Notes: generated by a model not told the origin, from the letters alone. A stretch of 64,000 nt of DNA from Serinus canaria (GCF_022539315.1 NC_066313.1:12465764-12529763); one strand, 5' to 3'. Numbered from the stretch's first letter, positions 33,196 through 47,739 are shown. A program made the numbers and translations.

Positions 33196-36100
33196 CTGAG
33201 CTGTGGTTTCCATAATCCCAGAGCTGCATGCCCTGGGGATATGACTATTAACTCTCTGGATAACTTCTCCTGTCTTTCACCTTTTCTAGAATTCCTTTTT
33301 ATCTCTGAGCACATTCAAGCTGTTCATAGTGAATCAAGGCAGGGTTTTGCCAGGCCTGTTGGGTTTCTGCCCATCAGAACAGACTGCCTCTGTGTCCTGG
33401 GGAGTTTTTCCATGAAGGAGGATGCTGTGTCTGTGCACAAACCTGGGTATAGAACTGGTGAGAGATTTCCAGGCACTGATCTGTGCAGCAAATGGGTCAG
33501 GTCTGTGTGGTCCACCAGCATTTTGTTTTCACACTGGAGCCATGAGAAGAAAGGGTAAGTCACAATCTCTCTGCCTCTTTCCAGGACACTGATATCAGAG
33601 TTCCTTGGAGGTGTCAATCAGGGGTACTTACAGGCTAAACTTTTTACTTGGAGACAAATTCTGCTCACTTATTTCAGCAAGCCCCATACATTTAAGTATT
33701 TTCTTCTCAGTGAGTAATCAGGTATTGTGACTAACAGTCATCTTCAGATCACAGATGGGCATTGGGAAAAGTGTTTTAAAGCTATTATTTTTCTCATGGT
33801 GCAGCATTAAGTTATATAACCATCATCTTCAGTTCTACTGCCTCCTTATTGATTTAAAGCATGAATTTCAAACATATATATATGTATGTATATATACAAT
33901 GATATATCTCAGCTGGTGTGCTGCTTCATTCCAGTCATCAACACCAAAGGGAGCTTTTGAATTAATGTAGACCATTAGTAAATCAAAAAAGCAATTCAAT
34001 ACAGCACAGCAGGGAGAAGATGCAATATCCACAGCACTGGAAAAATATTTTAAGAAGGGCAGTTGTTTGTTAAGAGCTAGGGAATTCAGAAAGACAATTT
34101 AACAGAATGGTCTAATAAAGATCAGAATTGTGCTGAACAATAATAAAACCCAGAACTGAAAAAAAAAATATCCAACAAAGACCTCTAAAAACCTATAAAG
34201 TAAAATGATATGTTCTCCCAAACCAGGCAGTTGATTACAACCTTGGTCAAGAATAGATCTAAGAATTTTATGCTGCTCTGTGCCTTCAACCTCAAGGTAC
34301 ACCCATGAAAGTATCTAAGCACTGCAGCATACAACTTTTAGTCAGCTAACTTTCAAGTACCTGCTCTTAGAGCCTTGGTTAGACCCTTGACCATTGTCAT
34401 TGGGCATGTAGAAAATATTCTTGGCATTGCATCCAACATTTTCAACATGCTGCCTGTGAAAGGTAGAATAAACACTAAAGGATTTTTTTTTTCAATTCCC
34501 CATTTTAAAAACTGGATTGCAGCTGGAACTTATCAATTTCAATCAGGATTGTAAAGAGGATTTCCTGTATCCTAGGGAAACACCATCTGGAATCTCTTTT
34601 AACAGGAATACTTTTTTTTTCTTTTTTCTTTTTTAACACTGACTTGAGCAAAACATTGCAATGTTTTGAATTCATGTGCAACTTTCCACTTCCCATTAAA
34701 GGGAAACAGCTTCCCCTTAATAAGTCCCTCAATGTTTTTTGCAGCATTAAAGGAACCTCTCAGTTCTTTCTTCCCTTAGTTCAGCCTGGAAGCTGACTGG
34801 ATGTCAGAGGATGATTTAAATTTCTCACAATTTTTTTTGCAGCCTCTTGAGAAGGCGCATAGTTTCCTGTGTACAAAGACAAACTTCATATTCAGAATCA
34901 TTTTCATAGCCTATGTGTCAGTAATCAAAATAAAACATGTTTGGAAGCATTGCTAGATATCAAGAAGGGCAGAAGAAATCAACAAGGGCCAACTAAAAGA
35001 AAAGAACTAAAAAGAGTTAAAAACCATGCTAGGGATCGTAGGGATCGGTGCATTGTCCTGAGTAGAGCCATCATCTCTGGAAGCTGATGGCTACTTCATG
35101 TACAGCTCTTCTGGGCCTGGCCAGAACTCCTGCTGGCATTTTCACTTTACCAACAGTAATGGCAGATGAATGACTGAATGAAATGACTAAAAATGTACTT
35201 TCCAACAAGGTAACTCTTCACATCTACTCTCATGGCATGACACAGCACTGTTTTTCTCAGTGGAGTCCTAAAGAGACTGAAGGGAAGCCGGTATATTTTT
35301 ATCTCTTCAATCCCCAGTGGTTTTGGGATAACCCATTCAACATTAAAGTCTTTGAGTTATGCTAGAGGAATATAAGTGAAAATACTGACTTGCCAAATAT
35401 CTACTGACTCATACATGCAGATGAGAGAGACTTTCTGATCCACTGAGACAAAGCATTCAGACAATGGCTGCAGACAACTTGCCTGTGTACATGACTACCA
35501 GAGGTTTCACTTCTGTGTTGTGTTCTGCTGTGTCCTGGTCTGAGCTGTGACTGAAAAGCACTCTGAAGTTTAGATCTTATGTGATGTCATGTCTTCCTTG
35601 GGCTTAATATTTATTACTCTTTGTCAAACAATAAAAGTTTTGTTAAAAAGAGTACAGTAAATCAGAAAGTCTGAGAGCTGACGGATGCCTCAGGAAGAAT
35701 GGTTGTTCTGGATATGGCAGTCCATAGCTTTGAGGGACAGCACATAGAGTGGGATTCTCAGCATTGATGATGACCCCCTTAGCTTCCTAGTCCTGATGAA
35801 TTCCAGCTTCTCTGAAGTTCTGCTGGAGCCTACAGTGCCCAAAGAGGCACCACAAAGACGTTCCAAAGCAGTGAAGTGCAGCTCTGCTTCTGCATGTCTT
35901 TTTGCTACTCTACCAGCTCCTCCAGTTTTCTCTCTCTCTCCTTGGTTCTAAGACAAATTACCTGAACTGTTTTAAATATAAATAATTCTAACCTAAGCAG
36001 GAGCATATACCATCAAACAAAAAGAAAAATCACCACCCCTGGGACTTCACGTGGTGTTGTTTTTACTTTTTTTTTTCCAGTCATCATTATCAGCTCATGA

Positions 36101-38528
36101 GAGAAGAGTTGTTAGGCAAAGAAACTAACAGATTTCTGAAGTTTCTGTTAATTTGTACCCAAAAGCTTTCTTCCACCTGACCAGCCGGCTCATTTCAGAC
36201 AGAAATGCATTTTTGTAACTCGAAATCTTAAAAAAATTGTAGATAATTTTGTGTTTTGTATTCCTCACACTGCTTCAGTTCAAGGAAGTCAAACATGAAA
36301 AGAGAAGACTTTGTCCCCAGATTATCCAGTCTAGGGATCTCTCTAATCTGTATGAGATAAAAGCAAAGGACTGTTCATTGTAATCTTTCCCCCACCCATG
36401 ATTGTCTCATTCCCTTGCTATAAATCAAGACATTGTCTATTAAAGAATTATCTTTACATCTTCCCAACTTCAGTCTGGACAATGCAACCACTGATTTCAT
36501 GTGAGAGAACTCCTGGCCAGGACAGTGGGACAGTCTCCACAACTGACCTTCAGTAACAACCATGAGGACAAAAATACCATATCCTACTCAAAGATGCTAC
36601 AGAATTAATGCACAAGATGTCTAAGTTTAGTACATATTATCTCATACTCTTTGATTCCAGGCTGGAGGGTAACTCCTTCTCTCCACTGCATTTACAAGAG
36701 CCTTTTCATCAGCTCTAGAACTGTAATTAATTAGATAATCATGAAAACTCTAGTCCTCCACTTTGATTCAGACTCCCTAAAACAAAATCTCTATTGATCA
36801 GAAAAAATAAATGTAGGAAAACCAGCTGGGTAATTTGAAAGTCTACATGAAGTATTCAGAAGTGAGAAATATGAATCTTCCCTCCTTTCCCTGCAGACAT
36901 TTCACTGACTTTCCACGGAGAAATTCTTATCTGTCAGGAAGGCAATTCTGAGATTGTACATTGGGGAAGAAGTCAATTTTTCTTCTTCTTTCTACTCTGG
37001 GCAACTCCCTATATTTCTTTCCTATCTTTACCAGTTTGGGATTTTTACACTGGAATTGTATATCTAGACTGAAGGAATATCAGTCCCTAATTCCAAACGT
37101 GTTCACTTAAGAAATGGGTGACTATTTAGACTGGGGACAGTGATGGATTTAAACTATTCTCTTATCGACTTATCCAACAGTGCAGCAAGTCTCCACTTTT
37201 GGTTCAGAAATAATAAATTCAAAAGTGAGCCTTTTGAACCTAAATCTATGTGCTATACATGTCTTATTATGATAATTCTGTATGTAATGTTTTCAGAAAT
37301 AATCTGCTACAATAAAGATATTTTCCTGCACCAAAGAACATCACAGAATTCCTGAGACAACTGACACATCTTACAAATGTATTTCAATTGCTTATCCCTT
37401 AAAGACCTAATTCTCACATCTCCTAGTTTAACAGGGTGAAACAATGGATTTTGTGGATGTATAACAAGGAAAATCAAAAAAAAATCAAATAATCACCTAT
37501 TGCTTGTTGGTCCATCTTTTGCATGCCAAATTATTTATCACTAACTTCAGTCTTCTGCCACATATAAGGTTCAAATTTTTAAGTAGGATTTTAAGTGGGA
37601 TTGGTTTCATAACCCCTAATACAAGCAATTCTTCAGCGTTACAAGGTTCTCTGCTAGAAAAAGCCTAACAAGAGTCGCAGATCAATGCCAAGATTTTTGC
37701 AGCTATTTAATAGATTTTTAGAGGCATTACAGTCAAACAAAATATAACCCATTTTTATCAGGCATAGAAGGAGCTCTATTTAATTTCACCCTCTCAGAGG
37801 GTGCTAGATCGAGATGAAGACTATGTCATTATAGAAATATAACACAAAAGGTTCTTTTGGTGTTTGGTTTGTTGTTTTGTGGGTTGGGATTTCTAGGGAT
37901 GGTGTTAGCCATGGTGCGGTTTTTTGTTTTATTTTGGCTTTTTTTTTTTTTTTTTAATAGGACTTCTTTTACAATAGAATTAAGAATTCCAAAGACCATA
38001 TTGTAGACATTTGGAAGATTCCCTTTCTTATGGATACCTTAGGTCCCTTTTCACATCTTCAGCTAAATATTGTGCGATAGATGAAGTACACAAGATCAAA
38101 CAGACACTGTATTTACATTCTGTGAGTCACTAGCTTCTTGATTTTTATAAAATTTCTCATGTTTTACAAAGAGAGCTGCCAGTCCGTGAAAGGTGAGCAG
38201 GAGTTGTTTGTTAAAGGATGAAATTTTATTTCCTGTAAAAGAAGGAAAAACAGTAGGCAGAGTCACTCATTCCTCTTACATTCATGCAAGCAGCACATAC
38301 ATGCTGCAATAGAGAAACCACACAGATCTTCTAGTTCAAACTGACACTCTTAAAAAAATTACACTCAAAAAACAATGACAAAAGACTCTTTGAAAATTGT
38401 AACAAGGAAAAAATCCAGTCTTTACCAAAACCTTCTTGCATAGACAGATAACTTTATCTCAAAATTGAGAGAAACTTTCATTCCAAACATCTTTCTTTTA
38501 ATGCTTTCACATGGTAACTAATTTAGTC

Positions 38529-38560
<32 letters not shown>

Positions 38561-41500
38561 GAAGACAAACTCAATCCCAAGACTAGCAGCATTAGTAATA
38601 GACTTTTTGGGCTAAAAAAATCACCTTTCTCAGAATTTCCTCTCCTTTAATTTTAACACAACAGATGATTTTTGACCAGGGCCATATTTACACTATATAA
38701 GAAAAATCTTTAGATGCAAACTGAGTATGGCTGCTCGATCCAAACCATGCTGCAGTCAAAAGGAATACTGTCATTCTTGCAGAAACAGAATTCAGTCTAG
38801 AAAATCTGTTAAAATGTAATGGGCATTCACTATCAGTAAAGTGTTAAATTTTGATTTTATGGTTGGGTGGGAACACAAATCTTTTGCTAGATTTAGACTT
38901 ACATTTGCATTTCTCTGGCTACCGAAATAAAACTGATTTTTTTTTTTATTTTTTTTTTTTGCTTTGATGGGGTTCCTTTAAATTTGTAACATCTTTTTTC
39001 TGATTATACTTTATGTGCAGCATTTATATTCTTGATACCTACTATTTAAATGAAATGGATTAACCATGGGATAAGTTACTAATTGTTATGAATAAGAATG
39101 TAAAAACAGAGTCCTTTGAGGGCATTATCATTTTAATGACTTCATTTTAGCCTTATCATCATTTAAAATCTATAAATGAAAGAAATACAAAGTATAAGCC
39201 ATAAACAGGCTGACAAGTGCATGACAATAAGATATACTGAACATCATATTACTTTTTGCAATATTTCTAAATAGCACTATGAAAGATTATTCTATGCAAG
39301 ACTAATATCAAATCCAGATACAACAATAGATTTGACAGGTACATTCTTCATATTCTGCTACCTCTTTATCACATACAGTCTGTTTTTTGAAGTCATTACT
39401 GGCAGATTCTATTATATATCCACTCATTTGGCCCATGAAAAACCACAAAGGATTAATTTTGGCATTCAGTACAGCCTTTCATTGTGCAAGCTTAATTCCA
39501 GTTATGTTATCTCTTTCTTTATTTAGAAGTCCAACAAAAACAGACCTTAAATTGATGCATTTTTTTCCTTTTGCTCTATTTATTTTTTTACTAGGGCATA
39601 TTTTTTGGACCAAAAAATACGACTATTTCTTATATATTAGTATTACAGTCCAGTAGTTAATAAGAGTAAGGTATTCACAATGCACCCTGAAAGACAATTT
39701 CTCTGCAGCATGATGTGGCCCAGGAGTTCTTCTATAGAAAGGTATAAAAAATGTGGAAATTATTGATAAAGGACTGAGAGGATTTCACCTTTTCCCACAG
39801 GTCTCTCCTCCATGTGTTCAGTAAGTAAAGAAAGATCAACCAACAGAGGAATGAGTTAGGAACAACCTGACAGTTCAGTTGGTCCTTGGAGTACTCACAT
39901 AAATTGATCAATGTGAGATAAAGAGGCAGATGTTAACCTTCTTTAGAGGTATTGTTAATGTAAGTTAAAACACCTAGACAGATAAAATTGTGGAACATTC
40001 AAGTAGGACTTAACTGACAAATGAATCAATAGCCACAAACCAGCACCCAAAGGACACACTGCCTTGGGACACATTTTGGCAAGTCTGATTTTAACCAAGT
40101 TGCTGACTCTGAGAGATGGTGACTGAACTGGAGAATAATAAAGGAGAAAAATGTCTGAAACACACACACTTGAGAATAGCATCTTCTGTGCAGGATTAAA
40201 CATTAAATTTTGATGCATTAAAATTAAGAGAATGTTCAGTCATCAGGATAATGATGACTAATCTAAAAGTAAACATTTAAGACCAGTGTTGATGTTGTTA
40301 TAGCCAATGAGACACAAAAATTTTTCTTCAATTCAAACTTATTTGGTGAATGATCTGCCATCAGCAGGGGATGACTGCAGGGATTTTATGCAATGAATGG
40401 CCAAGGGACAGGACAGAAGGAGGGCTGCATTCTGCCAGAACCTTGCTCAGGTGTCAGGAAGAACAAAGAAATACGAGGTGGTGAAGGCACAGAGTGGATT
40501 TCTGAATGCTTGTAACATCTTAATTAGGTTTACATAGGAAGTTAGGCTCTACAGTGCTTATCAGAGCTGAACAGAGTTGCTGAACTTTCTCCCCTGAGCC
40601 TTTAGTTAAACTGTGAGTATTTGAATAGCCCAAGCATGTTCCCTGAGTGCAGAATATGAATGAAGGCAAAATCCCATCAGGGAAAAGGTACTGAAGTTTT
40701 CTTTTCTATTTAAACATTATATTTCTTTTGTGGAAAACACTCTGGGCTAAGTATGCTGGTACGATACTTGCTTTAGGTCAAAAACTGTCTCCACTTTAAG
40801 CAATGAACTCTGTATTTCCCTTTTTAACTAGTCCCTCACCAAATTCCATTCACAGCAGATGTTTCAGGAGGAAAATCCAAGCTGTTAGGGTTTCTGCCAC
40901 TCTTTCTATTCCAGAAAGTTTCACAGCAGCAATTTGTAACAGAGAATCCCGTTAATCACCCCCACCAAAACCATGAAGTTTCCATTACGGTAGAAGGGTA
41001 TCCTGGCATGCGAACAGGAACAAATTGAGGCAAGTTCAATACTATTTCTGGGTCTGTTGAAGGGAGAACAGAGACTATCATGTGTAATCTGAGTTCCTGA
41101 ACCACAGCAGGGGAGCCATCCTCAGCTGGGAAGCCCTGTAGTGACAGTCATGAGGCAGTGTGCTTAATTTCAAACATGCCACTTCACATCAGGGCCTATT
41201 ATCTTCCCCACAACAGGGCTGTAACATAACTATATGACCTCTTCAGCATTCATAATAAGGCTGTCTGCATGGTTATATGTTGATCTTTCATCTGAGGCTA
41301 AAAGGCACTCACAGAAAAGCACCACTCGTGCTGAATTATTTTTTTCATTTGTTTGGTTTGGTTTCTACCATAATTTTTAGCTTTATATACTGCAGATTGT
41401 TATGCTTTTATTCAGTCTTTCAGTGTATCCAGGTGTGATACCCCTTCACTAAACTTAAGGAGCCTTATTTTACCTGAATTATCTATGTAAAATACATTTT

Positions 41501-44500
41501 AAGATATTTCTATGAATCCCAGAAATAATTCTATGAACTAGCAATCTGAGAAAGCAGCAGAAGCTATCCTAGGCTTTTCCTCTAAGCCTGAAGTAGTTTA
41601 GGTACTGGGCTGAGGAGGGAAATATCTCATTCATTATCCCGTTGCTTGGTCTAGACCCCAGGACTCCCAGCCACCTTGACCACAGTGGAGGAAGAGTTTC
41701 ACTTCCCATTTTCTTCCCCTTTCCACACAGTCATTGCATCCTGTCCAGACTTGGCAAAAGGGCTGCTGGAATTCAAAATTTTTCACTATTTTCTTTAAAA
41801 AAAAAAAAATCTTTCTGTCCCTTTGGATGCACAATAGATTTTACTGTACATATTTATTTGCAACTCCTTTAACTGAATTTACTTATCAGAAGTTATCCTG
41901 CCTACATCTTGTTCTGCATTCAGACCAAACCCCTGAAGCTATAGAAATAAATATCACTTATGTATAACTGGTTTCATTTATGAAATTTCTAATAAAATAC
42001 AATTCTGTTCTGTCTCACAATACTGCAAAGTGAAGTTTAAATTAAGAAAAAAAAACAAGCCAAGCCTGGTTTATTGACATTTAAAACTAGTTACGAACAA
42101 ACATCCTGTTCAGCCAGCCCTGAAGGGCTCACTACATTTCTGAGACAGGATCCCAAATTTTGTATAAAACAGAATTTCTCCTGGGATAATGCAGCAGAAA
42201 CACCTGTGGCATCCATAATGTTTGAAACCAAATGAGGTTTGTCTTGAGCACAAGCATATTAAGGTAGGGTAATCTATGACTGCATATAAGAATTCTACAC
42301 CATTTTAACAGAGATAGGAATTTTGTATATACACCTAAACATGAATATATATATATAAAAAAACAAAACCTAGCCACAAAGAGGCAAATGGAGATTTGTG
42401 TAACTGTTGGGTGCAGTTACAACTGGGGTGCAGGAAAATACATTCAGTATGCAGTAAAATCTACAAGGCAACAGCTAAGAGTTTGAAGTTATCAATAAAG
42501 GTGTGTGATGAGACCAAAACCATCCTGCAGGATGTACAGGACAGGTGCTGATGGAACCAGTGTAACCAAAAAAGATTTCTGTCAAAAAAAGATGCATTAT
42601 ATCAAGAGCAATTTAGATAATCCCTTTGTCTTCCAGGGAGGGGATGAGGAGCACAGAGAGAGGAAGAGGGAAGCTGACTGGCCAAGGCAACAAGGACCAT
42701 AAGCACTGACTACCTGGTATCAGCTCCCCAGAGTTGGATACTCAAAGCCCACTCAGGGTGTAAGTGTTGACGACTGACTGCTTTGAACACGTACTGTTGA
42801 CAATTCAAAGTGATTAAGAGCCAGTCATTAGATGTGTGACATCAACAACTGACAATCAAGGGTTGATGTGTTGAAAGTGGCCAAACTCAGTATTTTTTCA
42901 AACACTCCATAGCAACCTGCAATGTCCTAAGTGGAACAAAGGTATATGAATATATGATGTACATGCTCATATATATAAAATATGCATATGTATAATCTTT
43001 GTAAAATCATATGTACAAGGTGTTTATATCACTGTGCACATATATCAACCAGCATAGAGCAGCTCCTGTTCAATACCCTGAAAAATATCTACAAACATGA
43101 CAAATATTCTGTCTTTCAGGAGCTGTTGTCAGATCTAATTTGCCAAAAAACTGAGGGTTTCAAGAGAAATTTAGAAGTCAAACCTGAGGCACATAGAATC
43201 ATAAACTATATGGGACTTCATTAAAAAAGTTCTAAAATTATGTTCACTAAGACAAGAATTATCCAGAACAGCAGTTGTATGTGAAGGTGAAGGGAGCAGT
43301 TCGGAGACAGAGACAACCTCTCACCTGATGTTCCTGTTAAAAAAACAACAAAAAAATCTATAAGTTGTAGCAAGAGTCTCTGAACATTTATCATGGCAAA
43401 AATAAGCACACCATAGGAAAGTGATTTGGAGGTCAATATAATTCCATCCTACAACAGAAACCACTGATTTTATCTTAGATATTATTTATTTTGGTAGTTT
43501 ACCAGTCCTGGAGTAATTAAATGAAATAATGACCACAGCAGAAGAGGATCCATTTCAAATAAATCAATAATGTAATAATTTCTATTTATTTCTCAACCCT
43601 CAGCACAATATACACATGTCTACTTTGTTTCCTAGAATTCCTGACTATTTTTTATTTACCAGATGCACACACATGGAACAACCATTTAAAAATTCATTGC
43701 AGGCAAAATTCAAATCTGAAAAATTTTGTACTCTGCTCTTTATGGATTGTTTTAAATCCACTCACAATTTGGATGCATACAATTTCAACATGAAATACAA
43801 TAACAGAATGTATTCTGAAGTGTCCTAAATTTTTATTTTGGTTTGATCAGTAGTATTGTCTCTGAATTGCTTCCCAAGTGGAGAAACTCACAAAATTTCA
43901 ATCTATATTTCCGTGGCTTTGTAGAGCTCATAATGATTGATAATACCAAAAAGTGCCATTAAGATGAAGAAGTTCCTATTAGATAGACTGAACTCAGTAG
44001 CATAGATTATTTTTATAGCTTCCTAGAAATTCATGGAATATTTGAAAATATGCCTGCTAAAGTAAATCAGCCTGATTAAAAATACAGAAAGAGGGAGTCA
44101 AAGCCAGTGAGAAAAGAGTGCATGCTGTGGGTGCTGGACCTTTCTTTAGATACTCTAAGGTGAAATACCTGTAGGCTTATGTCTGGTATTGTTGGAAGAA
44201 ACTCAGAGGAGAGAAAAGAACTGAGGTAGGACCTCTCAGAAAATCTCTCCTAAAATGTAGCTTATTAGTTGAGGAATTTTACACACAACTGTATATGTAA
44301 AACTCAGTTTTATTTCTACAGACACATAAATATTGCAGCAATTCCTCTTTCCCATGATCAGCAGATATTTGCTTCAATTATACCTGTAAAATTGTCCCAA
44401 GAGATCCATATTTGCCTTTATTCTATAATACTTTTCCAAACATAAGATAACAGAGTTTTATGCTCTCTTATTTCTATTCTTTCATGGTAAAATGGGCATT

Positions 44501-44779
44501 TCATGTAACCTCAAAGCAGAAATGAGCAACACTGATATATCACAGGTTTTGTAATAACTTTTGATTGTTATATGCTGTAGGCAAGAGACAATATGGTTTT
44601 CCCTTGAGCCATTTGAAGTTAGCCTAAGAGTTTACAACATCAGGGCTAGTACATGTCATATACTACACATTAACTATGGACTAGATCTTAGGACTCATCT
44701 TGTATTTGTCTTCATCCTTACTATAGGCAAAGAAGGAATAATAAAGCTAGAGGACACAATGATGCAGAGAAATTATGGC
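33196..44779. other. Long mostly unique region, no recognised gene
   Basis: No LINE or LTR was recognised in about 11.6 kb. Noted items are a GC-richer block with both strands open at 33241-33620, an (AT)n/(GTAT)n patch at about 33874-33898, T-runs at about 37939-37955, 38530-38553 and 38937-38960, an A-run at about 41797-41809, and an (AT)n run at 42344-42357. A region rich in TTGACA/ACTGAC-like words with an 8-bp inverted repeat (ACATCAAC...GTTGATGT) lies at about 42760-42870. Short open frames on both strands look random. Confidence 0.4.
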
Positions 44780-44826
44780 AAAGATGGTCCTTAAGGTCCC
44801 TTCCAACACAAATTGTTCTATTTCTA
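44780..44826 (+). mobile_element. CR1 extreme 3' end
   Basis: Only the last 40 or so bases are recognisable: 'GATGGTCCTTAAGGTCCC' and 'TTCCAACACAAATTGTTCTA'. They match the terminal part of CR1 before the ATTCTATG repeats. A second CR1 in the same orientation starts within a few bases. Confidence 0.65.
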
Positions 44827-44827
44827 G

Positions 44828-45062
44828 GGTAAATTTAGATTAAATATTAGGGTGAAGTTACCTTCTGTGACTGTGATCAGGCACTGGAACAGGTTGCCCA
44901 GAGAAGCTGTGGATGTCCCATCCCTGGAAATGTTTAAAGTGAGGTTGGACAGAACTTTGAGAAACCTGGTTTGGTGGACGGTGTCCATGCCTGATTCAGG
45001 GCAGAGGAATTAAAGGTTCTTTAAAGTCTCTTTCAATCCAAACCATTCTTTGATTTTATGAA
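44828..45062 (+). mobile_element. CR1 LINE 3' UTR
   Basis: It starts with 'GGTAAATTTAGATTAAATATT' and continues with 'CACTGGAACAGGTTGCCCAG', 'GAAGCTGTGGATGTCCCATC', 'CCTGGAAATGTTTAAAG', 'GGTTGGACAGAACTTTG' and a terminal 'CCATTCTTTGATTTTATG'. The end block shows this is a true 3' terminus. The copy is 5'-truncated and moderately diverged. Confidence 0.88.
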
Positions 45063-46879
45063 ATAGAGAGTCATGAAAACACCTTCATTCTAGTCCTTAC
45101 TTCACAGCCACAGAACACTTAGGAAAGAAATAATATTAAAAGCCAAAACCAACCAACAAACCACAACCATAAAAACAACAACAAAATACCAAAGCAAAAA
45201 AGTAAAACTTACAAAACAAAAAAAGAAAACACACAACATTCCATGATGACCTTGATCCATAGGGCTAAACAAACTCTCTGGAAAAAGTGAAGGGCCTTTT
45301 AAATGTTCCAAAACAGATAATAAAGCTCTAACAATTTAAAATGTTAATTTTTTAAAAAAAAGAATATATGGTATATATTACATGCTATTGGTCTTTAGAA
45401 TAAAAATTCACTGCATTCAGTTTCATTATTATATGTTTCTTCTAGTAGCTATTGGAATTTTTTTTTCTTAAAGAATGACAAACTTTCTTACACTCCAAGT
45501 CATACTAGAATTCAATGGCAGGTAAATGTCTAAATACATCAAAGGTTAATGTTGACTATTTGACTTCCAGACAGCAGATCCTCAAACATGTTAAAGAAGA
45601 ATTAAGATACCATAAATATATAAAACTTTAGCAAAAATTACAATTTAGAGCACTGTAAAATAGAGACATATTTAACTGCATAAATAAATGCTATAAAAAT
45701 TGTATAAGTGAAAGGATATTAATTTGGACAAAATTCAAGAAGACAGAAAGTTCAAGATGTAAGGAGAATAAGAGGAAGGTGGTGCTGAAATTTGCTAAAA
45801 AATCATGAATTTTAACACAAGGAGAGTGTTATTTCAAAGCCAAAGTCAAGCATGAATGAATTTGGAATCTGGCCTGTACCTTGAATTAAAACTTGCAGAG
45901 AAGATTTTTTTTTAATCTCTATTTTACTTCCTTTAGCATTTAGTCATAGTTTAGATACAGCTGCTGTTTTACCTATTTCAAAATGTAGTTTCATAAAGTT
46001 TACTTTAGGTAGGTTGTTAAATTTACATCAGAATCAACTGCTTCGAACTTTCTCACTTCTACTCAGCACTGCTGTCCTCAATAAAGCCATTTAATTTCAT
46101 TTTCTGTCACCTTCAAATATAATTAGCTATCTCTCTTTCATGTCTTGCCTTTTTTTAACCCTGAGTCTCATTTTGCAGTATGGTCTTGCAAGTATATGTA
46201 ACTAAACAGCTGCATTTCCTTATCTTAAATTTTCCATGTCTCAATCTCTTTTTCTTAGCTATCAGGATAATTTCACACAGTCATCTACACAGCATCAGAG
46301 AAAGGAGCTTCTTATAGAAGCAAAACCTTAATTTAAACTTGAGCTACAAGATATTTTGGAGCAGATGGGTTTTATTGTGTGTCTCCTTGGCCTGAATCTG
46401 AATGAATCACTGAGTCGTGCAATGACTGGGATGTTTGCAGTAATTGCTTCTTGATTTTCTTTTGACCATTTGAGGCTGAAAGCACTTTTGATTTCTTTAT
46501 TATACATTGGAGGAAGGTCACTGATTTGATTTGTGATAGTGTTCAATTCTGCCGTTAATGTTTGTGTCAAACATAGTGCAAATGTTTGCTTTATTATGTC
46601 TACAAGACTACTTATAATTGACATTTAAATTGTAATCAGTGCATTTATCTCAAATTGAAGGTTCTCAAAATGAAATGGTGTTATCCAGGGAAATAGAGAA
46701 GTATTTGCAAATTGTGATAGCCTTAATACTCATTTTAACAATTTTAGAAGGCAGGAGGACAAAGTACACTTCAGCCAAGTAACAACAGTTCACTGTTTTG
46801 TCTGAGAATATTAATATAGTGTTCAGAATCAATTTTTGGATGAGGCACAGAATGTCTATACTGCTTGCTTTTTGACAAA
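45063..46879. other. AT-rich unique sequence
   Basis: An A/C-rich low-complexity patch (ACCAACCAACAAACC, then ACAACAACAAAATACC) lies at about 45140-45235. The minus-strand block at 46328-46624 is open for 98 codons without a known domain (see findings). Confidence 0.4.
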
Positions 46880-47255
46880 ACACATAATCTGAGAACCATA
46901 AATCAGGTATTTTCTTTCCTGCTGTGGGAAATAGAAGCCCTGGGACAATACTGCCCAGATCCCACTTGGACACACAGTCCAGCAGCGTGTCTCCACACGC
47001 AGCATTGCAGTCCCTGGGTGGGCAAGAATAGGTTAGATTCAAATTTACACAGGGACCCTCAGCCAACACCAGTCAGTCCTAAATGCAGATGTATCACTGG
47101 CCAGAGAGCTGGAAAGGGCTAAGACCTCAATGAATCACATGTGTAAGCCAGGGAAATTTGAGCTCCTGTAAAAGGAGCTGAGGGAATAAACTCAAGGCTG
47201 TTTGTCACAAGGACCACCGAGTGTGTGTCATCTCTGTCACCACATTACATCCACA
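46880..47255 (+). mobile_element. ERV LTR, 3' part clear
   Basis: The right half has 'GGGAATAAACTCAAGGCTG' (AATAAA at 47185-47190) followed by 'TTTGTCACAAGGACCACCG' and 'AGTGTGTGTCATCTCTGTC'. This is a textbook R/U5 arrangement with polyadenylation signal and GT-rich element, of a kind I know from avian LTRs. The GC-richer part to the left (about 46930-47110) is probably U3. The left boundary is a guess and no target-site duplication was located. It codes for nothing recognisable. Confidence 0.65.
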
Positions 47256-47739
47256 TAAAAACACAAGTTGGTTTTTGAGAGGCCCAATACACACATAGAC
47301 TGAGTGCCTTTCTCCACCCCTGTTCTGTCAAAGACAAATCCTACCACAACATTTTCCTTCAAAGTCACTTCTACTTAGTGTTACAGTAAAATGTCAATGC
47401 ACACTGCTGCTTCCTAACATGACTCCTGGCTTTGTCCATGTTCAGTTTGGTGACAAGCTACAAGGCAAAAGTTAACAATCTGTTAACCACAATCTGTGGT
47501 TCCTGCACGATATGCACCCAACTTTTACCCTAGATTTCTTGGAACTTTACAGCTCAAACAGACACAGCTAAAGGAGTCTGTAGCCTTTCTCCTACTGCTT
47601 ATTATTTTGCTTTATCTTTAACCATCTATGTCATCACCTTCTGACTCCAACATGGCATTAGTGTGAAACCCCATCCTTAAAAGAAAGGGAGCATCCAAGA
47701 CTCATACACGTCTGTAGTCAAAAGGAACAACAAAAGGGT
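47256..47739. other. Spacer between opposed LTRs
   Basis: This is unique-looking sequence of mixed composition. A near-duplicate AACAATCTGTTAACCACAATCTGTGG lies at about 47476 (shown here in part: AATCTGTTAACC and AATCTGTGGTTCC). No gene was recognised. Confidence 0.35.
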
